Below, one piece after another: positions 54,705 through 64,000 of a stretch of DNA of 64,000 bases. The stretch covers positions 1 through 64,000 of the forward strand of contig CAISPN010000047.1 in NCBI GenBank assembly GCA_903887375.1, written 5' to 3'. The DNA is from an uncultured cyanobacterium. Its GTDB lineage: Bacteria; Cyanobacteriota; Cyanobacteriia; Cyanobacteriales; Microcystaceae. The number at the start of each line of letters is the position of its first letter. Position 1 is the stretch's first letter. The notes below the pieces were generated by a model. That model was not told the origin of the DNA. It saw only the letters and a program-made list of their open reading frames with translations, and made no database searches. The position numbers were made by a program, and so were the translations under genes.

Positions 54705-56687
54705 ATGGGCAAAGTTATTGGAATCGACTTGGGAACTACTAATAGCTGTGTATCGGTTTTAGAAGGCGGCAAACCCGTCATAATTCCCAATGCTGAGGGT
54801 TCTAGGCTAACTCCAAGCATAGTAGGCTTTAGTAAAGCAGATCAGCGCCTAGTTGGCGATCTAGCCAAACGGCAGTCGGTTTCCAATGCCGAAAATACCA
54901 TATATAGTATCAAAAGATTTATTGGTAGACGTTGGGAAGAGACTATAGAAGATAGGATCCGCGTTCCCTATAAATGCATTATGGGAAGGGATCAGATGGT
55001 AGATGTGCAAATTAGAAACAAAGTTTTCACTCCCCAAGAGATATCGGCTGTGATTCTGCAAAAACTTAAAGGTGATGCAGAAGTGTATCTCAACGATAAA
55101 ATTACCAAAGCAGTAATCACTGTTCCTGCCTACTTTACCGATTCGCAGAGACAGGCTACTAAAGATGCCGGTGCTATTGCTGGTCTAGATGTTTTGCGAA
55201 TTATCAATGAACCAACTGCTGCTGCCTTAGCCTATGGACTAGATAAAGGACACCAAGAACATTTTATTCTAGTCTATGATTTAGGTGGTGGTACTTTTGA
55301 TGTGTCTATTCTCCTATTGGGTAATGGGGTTTTTGAAGTTAAAGCAACTTCTGGCAACAACCATCTAGGCGGAGATGATATCGATGCGTTGATTGTCAAT
55401 TGGTTAGTGGAAAATTTTCAGGCAAATGAGGGGATTAATCTACTAGAAGATAAAATGGCTATGCAGCGGTTGAAAGAGGCTGCCGAAAAAGCCAAAATAG
55501 AACTTTCCACACTGCAAAATACCTCCATCAATTTACCCTTTATTACAGCCGATAAAAGCGGTCCCAAGCATCTTGAGGTTGAATTAACCAGAGGAAAATT
55601 TGAAGATATTGCTCGTAGCCTAATTGAATCTACCCTAATACCTGTTAACCAGGCGCTTAAGGATTCTAATCTTGGGCCGCAAGATATCCAAAGGGTCTTG
55701 TTGGTAGGTGGCTCTACGCGTATGCCTCTGGTACAGAGGGTTTTGCAGAAAATCTTTCTGCCTAGTCAAATTGAGCGCACAGTCAATCCTGATGAAGCTG
55801 TCGCCCTAGGGGCGGCAATTCAAGCTGGAGTAATTGATGGAGAAGTAGAGAATGTTTTGCTGCTTGATGTTACTCCACTATCGCTTGGGATTGAAACCTT
55901 AGGCGAGGTATTTACTAAAATTATCGATAAAAATACTACGATTCCTACGAGTAAATCCCAGATATTTTCTACTGCTGCAGATGGTCAAACCTCAGTCGAG
56001 ATACATGTTCTCCAAGGTGAAAGAGCGCTAGCTAAGGACAACTACACACTTGGTCGATTTTTACTCACTGGAATACCACCAACCCCACGTGGGGTGCCCC
56101 AAATTGAGGTTTTTTTTGATATCGATGTCAACGGCATAATTAAAGTAACTGCTCTTGATAGGGGAACGGCCAAAGAACAAAAGATCACCATTAACAGTAC
56201 CGGAGGACTAGAAGGTGATGAAATTGAAAGAATGCGCCGCGAAGCCCAAAAATTTGCCGAGCAAGATCGCCAAGTTCTAAAAATTGTAGAATTGAGAAAT
56301 CAAGCTGATGGTCTTTTCCAAACTTATGAGACAACACTCAGGGAAAATGGACATCTAATTTCTGAAATTGACAAAATTGAAGCTAGAAACAGAAGAAATT
56401 CTCTAGCGCAGGAGCTGCAAAAAGCTTCTAATAATTCTGTTGAAACAATACAATCTCTATTAGATCAATTTAAAGAACACTTGATGTATATAGGTACGGA
56501 AATATACAAAAAAGGAAATTCTTCACCTAAGATCTCATCTGATATAGCTTTTGAGACTTCCAGTATACTTACAAGCCCCAGTCAGTTCTTAACAGAGAGT
56601 GGTTCTAACAAAACAGTTCAAGTAGAGCAGAATTTCGATTTTGAATCAGACGAAACTGTAGCAAATGACTATGAAACTGTAGACTAA
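54705..56687 (+). CDS. dnaK: Chaperone DnaK (Hsp70, DnaK2 type)
   Basis: A 660-residue Hsp70 with the ATPase domain ([45 protein letters not shown]), the substrate domain (about 390-500, [34 protein letters not shown]) and a helical lid with an acidic, variable tail. The tail lacks the EEVD-like end found in some homologues and ends DYETVD. Cyanobacteria have three DnaK proteins; the link with grpE and dnaJ is typical of the essential DnaK2, but I infer the class from context. dnaJ starts 80 bp later. Confidence 0.95.
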   Translation: MGKVIGIDLGTTNSCVSVLEGGKPVIIPNAEGSRLTPSIVGFSKADQRLVGDLAKRQSVSNAENTIYSIKRFIGRRWEETIEDRIRVPYKCIMGRDQMVDVQIRNKVFTPQEISAVILQKLKGDAEVYLNDKITKAVITVPAYFTDSQRQATKDAGAIAGLDVLRIINEPTAAALAYGLDKGHQEHFILVYDLGGGTFDVSILLLGNGVFEVKATSGNNHLGGDDIDALIVNWLVENFQANEGINLLEDKMAMQRLKEAAEKAKIELSTLQNTSINLPFITADKSGPKHLEVELTRGKFEDIARSLIESTLIPVNQALKDSNLGPQDIQRVLLVGGSTRMPLVQRVLQKIFLPSQIERTVNPDEAVALGAAIQAGVIDGEVENVLLLDVTPLSLGIETLGEVFTKIIDKNTTIPTSKSQIFSTAADGQTSVEIHVLQGERALAKDNYTLGRFLLTGIPPTPRGVPQIEVFFDIDVNGIIKVTALDRGTAKEQKITINSTGGLEGDEIERMRREAQKFAEQDRQVLKIVELRNQADGLFQTYETTLRENGHLISEIDKIEARNRRNSLAQELQKASNNSVETIQSLLDQFKEHLMYIGTEIYKKGNSSPKISSDIAFETSSILTSPSQFLTESGSNKTVQVEQNFDFESDETVANDYETVD

Positions 56688-56766
56688 ACAGAAAGTCCAA
56701 AAATTTGCTAGAGTGCAATTTAGATCTTTTTGATTTTTTTAACTATTTATTTAGCCCCCCGATTCT

Positions 56767-57903
56767 ATGCCAGGTGACTATTACCAAATTCTGAATGTAT
56801 CGCGCGATGCCAGCAAAGAAGATATCAAGCAGGCTTTTCGTCGTCTTGCCCGAAAGTACCATCCTGATGTCAATAAAGAGGAAGGAGCTGAAGAACGCTT
56901 TAAAGAGATTAATCGCGCTTATGAGATTCTCTCAGATCCTGAAACCAAAGCTCGCTATGATCGTTTTGGCGAAGCAGGTGTATCTTCTGGAGCCGGAGGT
57001 CCTGGCTATGAATATTCAGACATGGGAGGCTTTGCAGATATCTTTGAAACCATTTTTAATGGCTTTGGTGGTATGGGAACAGCCCCCGGCGGTGAGCGAA
57101 GACGTAAAGGAGGCCCTGTCTCTGGCGATGACCTGCGCCTGGATCTCAAGCTTTCTTTCCGTGAAGCTATTTTTGGTGGGGAAAAAGAAGTACGCATACC
57201 CCATTTAGAATCCTGTCAAGTTTGTCGTGGCAGCGGTGCCAAAGCTGGCACAGGAGTCAAGTCATGCACAACCTGTAGTGGCTCTGGCCAAGTTAGACGT
57301 ACTACTCGCACCCCTTTTGGAAGTTTTGCCCAGGTTACAACCTGTCCAACCTGCAATGGTTCTGGTGAGATGATTGAGGAAAAATGTGTATCTTGTGGTG
57401 GTGCAGGTCGCAAACAAGAAACCAAGAAGCTCAAAATCACTATTCCTGCTGGTGTAGATAGTGGCACTCGCTTACGTGTTGCTAATGAAGGCGATGCTGG
57501 TCTTAAAGGAGGCAATCCTGGAGACCTCTATGTCTATGTTTTTGTTGAGCCGGATCCTGAGTTCAGGCGCAATGGTATCAATATTGAATCAGAGACTAGC
57601 ATCAGCTACTTACAGGCTATTTTGGGCGCGCGGGTATTGGTGAATACTGTTGATGGAGAAGAAGCTCTACTGATTCCACCAGGCACTCAACCTAATACCG
57701 TTTTGACCCTAGAAAACAAGGGTGTACCTAAGTTGGGCAATGCAGTTGCTAGGGGTAGTCATTTAATCACAATTAAAATTGCTATTCCCACACGATTCAA
57801 TGCCGAAGAGCGCAAACTATTAGAGGAGTTAGCCAAGATTAAGGGCGAGCAGACAAATAAAGGTGGACTAGAAGGTTTTCTAGGAGGATTTTTCCATAAA
57901 TGA
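56767..57903 (+). CDS. dnaJ: Co-chaperone DnaJ (type I, with zinc fingers)
   Basis: The 378-residue protein has a J domain (about 3-70, with the HPD in KYHPDVN), a Gly/Phe-rich linker, four CxxCxGxG zinc repeats ([32 protein letters not shown]; about 150-225), and two C-terminal substrate domains. It delivers clients to DnaK and stimulates ATP hydrolysis. Type I features are all intact. The stop codon overlaps the next gene's ATG by 4 bp, so the tusA-like gene is translationally coupled. Confidence 0.96.
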   Translation: MPGDYYQILNVSRDASKEDIKQAFRRLARKYHPDVNKEEGAEERFKEINRAYEILSDPETKARYDRFGEAGVSSGAGGPGYEYSDMGGFADIFETIFNGFGGMGTAPGGERRRKGGPVSGDDLRLDLKLSFREAIFGGEKEVRIPHLESCQVCRGSGAKAGTGVKSCTTCSGSGQVRRTTRTPFGSFAQVTTCPTCNGSGEMIEEKCVSCGGAGRKQETKKLKITIPAGVDSGTRLRVANEGDAGLKGGNPGDLYVYVFVEPDPEFRRNGINIESETSISYLQAILGARVLVNTVDGEEALLIPPGTQPNTVLTLENKGVPKLGNAVARGSHLITIKIAIPTRFNAEERKLLEELAKIKGEQTNKGGLEGFLGGFFHK

Positions 57904-58127
57904 GCTCTCTACCGCTTGATCTTCGAGGGACGCCTTGTCCTCTCAACTTTGTCAAAACCAAGCTGAAATTACAGCAAATGCCACCAGATACAATTTTGGA
58001 AGTCTGGTTGGATTCAGGTGAGCCGATAGAACAGGTTCCCGATAGCTTGAGGATCGAAGGATATATAGTTAGTGAAATCTTACCGGAGCTAGAATTCTTT
58101 AAATTAAAGGTTCTACGTCCAGAGTGA
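57900..58127 (+). CDS. TusA/YedF-like sulfur carrier protein
   Basis: A 75-residue protein of the TusA/SirA fold: [19 protein letters not shown] carries the single conserved Cys of the CPxP-type motif (here CPLN), followed by two strands ([15 protein letters not shown]). TusA proteins pass persulfide sulfur for tRNA thiolation or molybdenum cofactor. YedF-type relatives have less clear roles. It overlaps dnaJ and rsgA by 4 bp each. The atypical Asn in place of the second Pro is worth noting. No TusBCD genes are nearby. Confidence 0.82.
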   Translation: MSSLPLDLRGTPCPLNFVKTKLKLQQMPPDTILEVWLDSGEPIEQVPDSLRIEGYIVSEILPELEFFKLKVLRPE

Positions 58128-59155
58128 ACCAATATCAGGGAACAGTTCTCTCAGCTTTAGCCAATTTTTATTGGGTATTTTTGGAAGAAGTAGAGATTTA
58201 TGTTCTCTGTACTCGTCGCTCTCTTCTCAAAAAAATTGGCCAATCAGTTGTCGTAGGAGACCATGTAATAGTTGAGCAGCTTGATTGCCAGTCCCAGCGG
58301 GCAGTAATCAGTCAAATCCTGCCAAGATCATCGATGCTGAATAGACCGCCTATAGCCAATGCCAGCCAGATTTTGCTAGTTTTTGCTCTAGCGGATCCGC
58401 CTCTTGATCCTTGGCAGCTTAGTCGCTTTCTCATCAAAGCCGAATCTACCCAAATTGAGGTATGTCTTTGTCTTAACAAAACAGATTTAATCAGCCAACA
58501 GGAGGCTCAACAATGGCAGCAACGATTACAGGCATGGGGCTATGATACCCTTTTAATCAGCCTGAATAAACAACAAGGACTAGATCAGCTCAATAGTAGT
58601 TTGCTCAACAAAATTACAGCCCTAGCTGGACCTTCTGGAGTTGGCAAGTCCAGTTTGATAAATTCCCTGATTCCAAAGGCTAGCCAAAAGGTAGCTCATG
58701 TCTCTGGTAAGTTACATCGAGGTCGCCATACCACCCGACATGTTGAATTATTTAAGTTGCCTAATGGCGCCGGTCTGCTAGCTGATTCACCTGGTTTTAA
58801 CCAGGCCGAGCTCGAATGTAGTCCTTATGATTTAGCTTACTTTTTCCCCGAAGCCAAAACAATGCTGGGCAAATGTCAATTCAACAATTGCTTACATCGC
58901 GAGGAACCCAATTGTGCGATCAGGGGAGATTGGGAGCGCTATGAACATTATCTAGAGTTTTTGGCAGAGGTTCTCAATCAACAATTTGCCCAAACGCGAG
59001 AATCTAATCTCAAGGTTAAAATGGGATCCCAGGGGATTAAGCTTTATGAACCAAAGTTAGAATTCAAAAAGTATCGCCAAAATTCCCGTAGACAAAAACA
59101 GCAGGACCTAAAAAAGTCCTATCAGCAAGATGATGATTCGCATTTAGATATTTAA
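58124..59155 (+). CDS. rsgA: Small ribosomal subunit biogenesis GTPase RsgA
   Basis: A circularly permuted GTPase of 343 residues: OB-fold (about 1-70), NKTDL (G4) before GPSGVGKSSLINSL (G1), then DSPGF (G3), and a zinc knuckle with CQFNNCLH and NC. RsgA checks late 30S maturation and is released by GTP hydrolysis. The start is a GTG (58124) overlapping the previous stop codon (GTGA). The last 60 residues are very Lys/Gln/Asp-rich, a lineage-specific extension. Identification is firm. Confidence 0.94.
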   Translation: MNQYQGTVLSALANFYWVFLEEVEIYVLCTRRSLLKKIGQSVVVGDHVIVEQLDCQSQRAVISQILPRSSMLNRPPIANASQILLVFALADPPLDPWQLSRFLIKAESTQIEVCLCLNKTDLISQQEAQQWQQRLQAWGYDTLLISLNKQQGLDQLNSSLLNKITALAGPSGVGKSSLINSLIPKASQKVAHVSGKLHRGRHTTRHVELFKLPNGAGLLADSPGFNQAELECSPYDLAYFFPEAKTMLGKCQFNNCLHREEPNCAIRGDWERYEHYLEFLAEVLNQQFAQTRESNLKVKMGSQGIKLYEPKLEFKKYRQNSRRQKQQDLKKSYQQDDDSHLDI

Positions 59156-59160
59156 CTATT

Positions 59161-59616
59161 ATGATCCCTACTTGGCTAGTACTTGGAGCTATCACTTTTT
59201 TGATGGCCTATCTGACCAATCGACTTAATGGGCGTGACATTCGCTGGTTTAATCAGTTAGTTCGTCCCCGCTGGTTGACCTTTGAAAGGGCTATACCTTT
59301 TATCTGGATTTTTATTTTTACCACTTTGGTGGCATCAGCTACCCTGGTTTGGGATAGCAGACCGAACAACTGGCTGTTGATGGGGCTTTATCTTCTTTTG
59401 CAGTTATTGATTCTCTCCTATACCCCAGTTATCTGTAAATTACGTAGCTTAGAGGCTGGGACATTTGTCGGGATTTTAGGTTTTGTTCTGGGACTAGTAA
59501 TTGCCTTTTTAGTCTTTCCCATTAATAATGGCGCTTTTTTACTTTTACTACCCTATCTTCTCTGGAGCCCTATTGGCACTCTGGTAACTTGGCTGATGAT
59601 TCCTCTTAATCGCTAG
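59161..59616 (+). CDS. TspO/MBR-like membrane protein
   Basis: The 151-residue protein has five hydrophobic helices and the spacing of TspO/peripheral benzodiazepine receptor proteins: VRPRWLTFERAIPFIWIFIF resembles the KP-WxxPxW...PxW segment, and LLPYLLWSPIGTLVTW the last-helix LPYxxW. TspO binds porphyrins and affects tetrapyrrole stress responses in cyanobacteria. Similarity is moderate and several Trp of the canonical motifs are replaced, so it may be a divergent paralogue. It begins 5 bp after rsgA. Confidence 0.6.
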   Translation: MIPTWLVLGAITFLMAYLTNRLNGRDIRWFNQLVRPRWLTFERAIPFIWIFIFTTLVASATLVWDSRPNNWLLMGLYLLLQLLILSYTPVICKLRSLEAGTFVGILGFVLGLVIAFLVFPINNGAFLLLLPYLLWSPIGTLVTWLMIPLNR

Positions 59617-59700
59617 AAAATCTTGGGAAGATTACGACTGGTTATGACCCAATTATGATAATATCTTAATGAAACTTTAAAATAATTTACGAAAAATTAA

Positions 59701-60681
59701 ATGAAATTATTGGTCGTCGGTGCCACTGGCACCCTTGGAAGACAGGTAGCTCGATGTGCCATCGACCAAGGTCATCAAGTAACCTGCCTAGTGAGAAGCC
59801 TTAAAAAAGCAGCGTTTTTGAAAGAATGGGGCGCCCAATTGGTAGAGGGTGATTTCTGCAAGAAAGAAACTCTACCAGGAGCTCTTGAGGGTATTGAGGC
59901 TGTGATTGATGCTGCCACAGCAAGAGCTACCGATTCATTGAGTATCAAGGAAATTGACTGGGATGGCAAGGTTAATTTGATCCAAGCTGTTACTCAAGCT
60001 GGAATTAAAAGATATATCTTCTTCTCTATTTTAGATGCCGAAAAATATCCCAATGTCCCTTTGATGGATATTAAAAACTGTACAGAAAAATTTTTAGCCC
60101 AGACTAATCTAGACTATACAATACTCAGACCTTGTGGTTTTATGCAGGGTCTCATTGGCCAATATGCAATCCCTATTATAGAAAACCAAGGAGTCTGGAT
60201 AACTGGAGAAGGCGCCGCAGTAGCCTATATGGATACCCAAGATGTGGCTAAATTTGCAGTACGCGCCCTAGATGTTCCAGCTACTATTGGTCAAAGCTAT
60301 CCGGTTGTTGGCTCAAGAGCATGGAAGGCAGAAGAGATAGTAGCTCTATGCGAAAGACTTTCCGGGCAAGATGCCAAAGTGTTCCGCATTCCTAGTGGTT
60401 TCTTGCGCGTGATGTACAGATTAGCCTACTCTTTTAAATGGACATTAAATATTGCTGATCGTCTAGCCTTTGCTGAGGTATTGGCTAATGGCAATAAATT
60501 AAATGCTCCTATGGAGAGAGTATATGAGGTATTTGGCCTAGATCAGGGCGAAATCACTACTCTAGAATCCTATTTTAATGAATATTTCAGCCGCATCTTG
60601 AAAAAACTCAAAGAAATTGGCTACGAAAAAGATAAAAATAAGAAGAAGCAGAAAAAAAGTCCCTTTAAAAGCAAAGTTTAA
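59701..60681 (+). CDS. ycf39: Ycf39, atypical SDR for photosystem II assembly
   Basis: A 326-residue NAD(P)-binding protein with the N-terminal LLVVGATGTLGRQVAR, VEGDFCKKETLPGALEG and FFSILDAEKYPNVPLMDIK segments of Ycf39. It lacks the Tyr-x3-Lys catalytic pair of classic SDRs. With high-light-inducible proteins Ycf39 delivers chlorophyll to newly made D1 in early photosystem II assembly. The C-terminus carries a Lys-rich extension (about 305-326). An 84-bp AT-rich gap separates it from the TspO-like gene. nadK follows 25 bp downstream. Confidence 0.92.
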   Translation: MKLLVVGATGTLGRQVARCAIDQGHQVTCLVRSLKKAAFLKEWGAQLVEGDFCKKETLPGALEGIEAVIDAATARATDSLSIKEIDWDGKVNLIQAVTQAGIKRYIFFSILDAEKYPNVPLMDIKNCTEKFLAQTNLDYTILRPCGFMQGLIGQYAIPIIENQGVWITGEGAAVAYMDTQDVAKFAVRALDVPATIGQSYPVVGSRAWKAEEIVALCERLSGQDAKVFRIPSGFLRVMYRLAYSFKWTLNIADRLAFAEVLANGNKLNAPMERVYEVFGLDQGEITTLESYFNEYFSRILKKLKEIGYEKDKNKKKQKKSPFKSKV

Positions 60682-60706
60682 GAATAAAGTTTAGGATAAT
60701 TGTATT

Positions 60707-61624
60707 GTGGCAAAGGTCGGCATCATCTATAACGATATCAAACCGATTGCCTGTAAAGTTGCTGAGCAATTGCAACAGGAGATGGTATCTCTGGGCGTTG
60801 ATGTATATTTATCCACTGGTAGTGGTGGTATACTTGGCTATTCTGAGCCCGGACGTCCCGTCTGTTATGTTCGCATTGAAGATGTAATACCAAAGAACTT
60901 TGATGAGAATCTGGACTTTGCTATAGTCTTAGGTGGAGATGGAACTGTTCTATCTGCTCTAAGGCAACTGGCACCAAAGGGAATTCCGGCTCTTACTGTC
61001 AATACTGGACATATGGGATTTCTAACAGAAGCCTACAGCGATCAACTCCCTTTGATCATTGAAGATCTCCTCCAGGGTCATTATGAAATTGAAGAGCGCT
61101 CAATGATGACTGTTAAGCTCCTTAGAGAAGATACCCTTCTTTGGGAAGCGCTTTCACTCAATGAGCTGGTGGTGCATAGAGAGGCTCTTACTAGCATGTG
61201 TCATTTTGAGATTCAAATTGGAGATCACGCGCCAGTAGATATTGCTGCCGATGGAGTGATTCTAGCTACCCCAACAGGTTCCACTGCCTATTGTCTCAGC
61301 GCTGGTGGTCCAGTGGTCACTCCAGATGTTCCAGTGTTGCAGTTAGTGCCAATATGCCCCCATTCTCTAGCCTCGCGCGCTCTGGTTTTTTCCGACAAAC
61401 AGAGAGTGAAAATTTATCCAGCTACTCCCAATAGAATGATGGTGGTAGTTGATGGGAATGCTGGCTGTTATGTTCTACCTGAAGATCATATTGAAGCAGA
61501 GCGCTCATCTTATAATGCTCGTTTTATTCGCCTTAAATCACCGGAATTTTTCCGCATTCTCAGAGAGAAATTGGGCTGGGGGCTGCCCCATATTGCCAAG
61601 CCCAGCACCAAGGATTTCGATTAA
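60707..61624 (+). CDS. nadK: NAD kinase
   Basis: NadK phosphorylates NAD to NADP, needed for photosynthetic NADPH. The 305-residue protein has the family motif GGDGT (residues 76-80) in [28 protein letters not shown], and [18 protein letters not shown] with the NE/D ([13 protein letters not shown]) motif. The start is GTG at 60707. Cyanobacteria have two NAD kinases and I cannot say which this is. The final 4 bp overlap the convergent ndhD stop codon. Confidence 0.94.
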   Translation: MAKVGIIYNDIKPIACKVAEQLQQEMVSLGVDVYLSTGSGGILGYSEPGRPVCYVRIEDVIPKNFDENLDFAIVLGGDGTVLSALRQLAPKGIPALTVNTGHMGFLTEAYSDQLPLIIEDLLQGHYEIEERSMMTVKLLREDTLLWEALSLNELVVHREALTSMCHFEIQIGDHAPVDIAADGVILATPTGSTAYCLSAGGPVVTPDVPVLQLVPICPHSLASRALVFSDKQRVKIYPATPNRMMVVVDGNAGCYVLPEDHIEAERSSYNARFIRLKSPEFFRILREKLGWGLPHIAKPSTKDFD

Positions 61625-63207
61625 CTATCAGCTATTGTTGGGGCTACTAGAGAAAGCCCGCTCCAAGCCGGCTCTTGCTGGGTATTGGCTATAATTGGCA
61701 AAGCTCCTCTAACTTTGCTGGCAATCTCCACCGTGGTTACATCGTAGCTGGTGGTCACCAACTTAGGATATATACCAATGGCGATGATAGGTAACAGTAA
61801 GCAAACTGCGACAAATATCTCACGTGGTTGGGCATCGTAACTAAAACCATCTAGAGTTTGATTTGCTTGGTTATTGCCGTAGAAAACAACTCGCAACATA
61901 GATAACAGGTAGATGGGAGTTAGGATAAGGCCAATCGCAGCTAGTAAAGTAACCCCAACTTTAAAGCTGGAACTATAGGCATCGCTGGCAGTCAGTCCTA
62001 AAAATATACTCAACTCACTGACAAAACCACTCATCCCTGGCAAAGCTAAAGAAGCCATTGAAGCTGCTGTAAATAGGGCGAATATTTTGGGCATTGTCTT
62101 AGCTATACCACCCATTTCGTCCATCATCAGGGTATGGGTTCTTTCATAGGTTACCCCAGAGAGGAAAAACAGAGCAGCGGCAATTAATCCATGAGAGATC
62201 ATTTGTAATAGAGCGCCATTTAAACCTAAATCGCTAAAGCAGGCGATACCTATTAGCACAAAGCCCATATGGGATATAGAGGAAGATGCCAGTCTTCTTT
62301 TGAGATTAGTCTGGGCAAAAGCAGTCAACGCTCCATAGACTATATTTACTACACCTAGGATAATTAAAAGTGGAGCAAACTTAATATGAGCATGGGGTAA
62401 AAGATCTACATTGAAACGAATCAGCCCGTAACCACCCATCTTGAGTAGTACTCCAGCTAAAATCATCGAAACTGGGGCGGATGCTTCACTATGAGCATCA
62501 GGCAACCAGGTATGTAGGGGAAAAATAGGCAGCTTAACACCAAAGGCAATCAGCAGACCAGCATAGGCCAATACCTCTAAAATTTGAGGATAGGACTTGA
62601 GCTTGAGTTCTGCTAGATTAAAAGTGACGGTATCTCCATAGAAGGCAAGAGCCAAGCCGGCAACGAGAATAAATATAGAAGCTAAAGCAGTATATAAGAT
62701 GAATTTGGTGGCAGCATAGAGACGATTTTTGCCACCCCATATAGAAATTAGAATATAGACGGGAACTAGCTCTAATTCCCACATTAAGAAGAACAAGAGA
62801 AAATCAGATGCGGCAAATACTCCAATTTGAGCACCATAAAGCAGCAGCATTAAGGCATAAAATAATTTAGGTTTTTTCTCAACACGCCAAGAAGCAACCA
62901 GAGCCAATGTGCTGATAAAGCCCGATAGAAGAATCAAGGGCATAGAAAGTCCATCTACTCCTACGCTCCAGGTAAAACCAATTTGAGGAATCCAATTATA
63001 GGTTTCAACTAGCTGCATCTTGCTAGTGTGGAAGTCATACTTGCTCCAAAAGAGATATATCGTAGCGGCAAAGTGGGTAAAGCCGACTGCCAAAGAATAC
63101 CAGCGCACAGTCTTTCCATCTTTATCAGGAAGCAAGGGTATGGCCATTGCCGATAGGAAAGGAAAGAGGATCAGGGTCGTTAACCAAGGGAATGAAGTTA
63201 GTTCCAT
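61621..63207 (-). CDS. ndhD: NAD(P)H-quinone oxidoreductase chain 4 (NdhD1 type)
   Basis: A 528-residue, about 14-helix antiporter-like subunit of NDH-1: [72 protein letters not shown] and [14 protein letters not shown] are typical. NdhD1 belongs to the complex serving cyclic electron flow and respiration, while NdhD3/D4 serve CO2 uptake. I favour the D1/D2 type by the N-terminus but am not certain. It is divergent from hemB across 163 bp, and ends inside the last codon of nadK. Confidence 0.92.
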   Translation of the reverse strand: MELTSFPWLTTLILFPFLSAMAIPLLPDKDGKTVRWYSLAVGFTHFAATIYLFWSKYDFHTSKMQLVETYNWIPQIGFTWSVGVDGLSMPLILLSGFISTLALVASWRVEKKPKLFYALMLLLYGAQIGVFAASDFLLFFLMWELELVPVYILISIWGGKNRLYAATKFILYTALASIFILVAGLALAFYGDTVTFNLAELKLKSYPQILEVLAYAGLLIAFGVKLPIFPLHTWLPDAHSEASAPVSMILAGVLLKMGGYGLIRFNVDLLPHAHIKFAPLLIILGVVNIVYGALTAFAQTNLKRRLASSSISHMGFVLIGIACFSDLGLNGALLQMISHGLIAAALFFLSGVTYERTHTLMMDEMGGIAKTMPKIFALFTAASMASLALPGMSGFVSELSIFLGLTASDAYSSSFKVGVTLLAAIGLILTPIYLLSMLRVVFYGNNQANQTLDGFSYDAQPREIFVAVCLLLPIIAIGIYPKLVTTSYDVTTVEIASKVRGALPIIANTQQEPAWSGLSLVAPTIADS

Positions 63208-63370
63208 AGGAATATATACCTAGTTTGTCTAAGATCATTATATTAACTTTTGTAAAGATTTAACAAGAGGTAATAAGAAAAAATCTCTTCAATAAGATTC
63301 ATGAAGAGTAAAGAGCTTAAAGCAGGACTGGGAATTTACACTCAAAAAAGAAATATTTACAAAAGAGACT

Positions 63371-64000
63371 ATGTTTCCCACCAATCGTCCACGCCGTTTA
63401 CGTCAGAGCCCACAATTACGCCGCATGGTGCAGGAGACGACCTTAACCCTCAATGATCTGATCTATCCCCTTTTTGCCGTTGCTGGTGAAGGTATATCAA
63501 AAGAAGTTAAATCGATGCCTGGAGTCTATCAGCTCTCTGTAGACAAAATTGTAGAAGAAGCTAAAGAGTGTTTTGATTTGGGAATACCCTCAATTATTCT
63601 CTTTGGTATACCAGTAGATAAGGATAATGATGCCACTGGCGCTTGGCATGACCATGGCATTGTCCAAAAGGCCGCCTCTGCTGTTAAACAAGCAGTCCCA
63701 GAGCTAGTAGTAATAGCTGATACCTGTCTATGTGAATATACTACCCATGGGCATTGTGGCTATCTCAGAGATGGCGATATCACTGGAACGGTACTCAATG
63801 ACCCAACTTTAGAGCTACTTAAGAAAACCGCGGTATCTCAAGCCAGAGCTGGCGCAGATATCATAGCTCCTTCCGGCATGATGGATGGTTTTGTTGCTGC
63901 CATAAGAGAAGGCTTAGATGAGGCGGGTTTTCAAGATATTCCCATTCTCTCCTACGCTGCTAAATATGCTTCTGCTTATTATGGACCTTTTCGTGATGCT
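63371..64000 (+). CDS. hemB: Porphobilinogen synthase HemB, N-terminal part (cut by window edge)
   Basis: The first 210 codons of delta-aminolevulinate dehydratase. N-terminal [15 protein letters not shown] and [10 protein letters not shown], the cysteine zinc site [14 protein letters not shown] (C119, C121, C129) and the first Schiff-base lysine K198 in [17 protein letters not shown] are present. The second catalytic lysine lies beyond the window. It joins two 5-aminolevulinate molecules to porphobilinogen for heme, chlorophyll and bilins. The ATG follows a purine stretch (AAGAGA). The upstream 163 bp contain an inverted repeat CTCTTC-N12-GAAGAG (63285-63308). Confidence 0.95.
   Translation, partial: MFPTNRPRRLRQSPQLRRMVQETTLTLNDLIYPLFAVAGEGISKEVKSMPGVYQLSVDKIVEEAKECFDLGIPSIILFGIPVDKDNDATGAWHDHGIVQKAASAVKQAVPELVVIADTCLCEYTTHGHCGYLRDGDITGTVLNDPTLELLKKTAVSQARAGADIIAPSGMMDGFVAAIREGLDEAGFQDIPILSYAAKYASAYYGPFRDA

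Overview
The window is cyanobacterial chromosome. The diagnostic genes are crtP-crtB (plant-type carotenoid entry), ycf54 and ycf39 (chlorophyll and photosystem II assembly), cpcS (phycobilin lyase), ndhB and ndhD (NDH-1), solanesyl diphosphate synthase, and a tmRNA with a cyanobacterial-type tag (ANNIVPFARKAAPVAA). Base composition is AT-rich, genes are tightly packed on both strands, and many neighbours overlap by 4 bp. I saw no GCGATCGC (HIP1) octamer while reading. Hopanoid side-chain genes, type IV pilus genes and PEP/PFE-CTERM proteins argue against a marine picocyanobacterium. I cannot assign a genus.

Layout. 1-5.4 kb: the start of gltX (cut by the window edge), ligA, an alpha/beta hydrolase, a YbaY-META secreted protein, an orphan D12-class adenine methylase and a PEP-CTERM protein. 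5.9-9.4 kb: crtP, crtB, pdxJ, ycf54. 9.4-16.7 kb: a tightly packed seven-gene minus-strand operon, hpnH-hpnJ-(diiron ferritin-like)-hpnK-(EamA transporter)-hpnI-(second radical SAM), which should build and decorate the bacteriohopanepolyol side chain. 16.7-22.4 kb: solanesyl-PP synthase, ssrA (tmRNA) with a clear promoter and terminator, a DUF2252 protein, a NarL-type response regulator, RDD and YdcF proteins, tRNA-Arg(UCU) overlapping aroH. 22.4-31.6 kb: topA-sppA, ndhB, proC, a lysine-rich repeat protein, phytol-kinase-like protein, yidD, a phosphopantetheinyl transferase and a CadD-type transporter.

31.5-34.9 kb: the most unusual area. rimM and an HpsJ-like membrane protein are followed by two PFE-CTERM proteins whose sorting tails are almost identical in DNA but whose secreted parts are unrelated. 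Between them lies an internally deleted copy of the HpsJ-like gene. A 37-bp tandem repeat then precedes an MFS transporter. 34.9-41.7 kb: MFS, DUF3110 protein, murQ, an M50 site-2 protease, SemiSWEET, cpcS, rbgA, an HDAC-family deacetylase and a possible 37-residue membrane peptide. 41.9-49.4 kb: HEAT protein, outer-membrane beta-barrel, pentapeptide protein, a Zn/Cd-type P-type ATPase paired with a thioredoxin-fold protein, and a sensor-less STAND ATPase. 49.4-58.1 kb: pilB-pilT-pilC on the minus strand, divergent from grpE-dnaK-dnaJ-tusA-like-rsgA. 59-64 kb: TspO-like protein, ycf39, nadK, ndhD, and the first 210 codons of hemB (cut by the window edge).

The best candidates for something undescribed are the two extra enzymes (diiron protein and second radical SAM) embedded in the hopanoid operon, and the tail-conserving, passenger-swapping duplication of PFE-CTERM genes beside an HpsJ-like gene.
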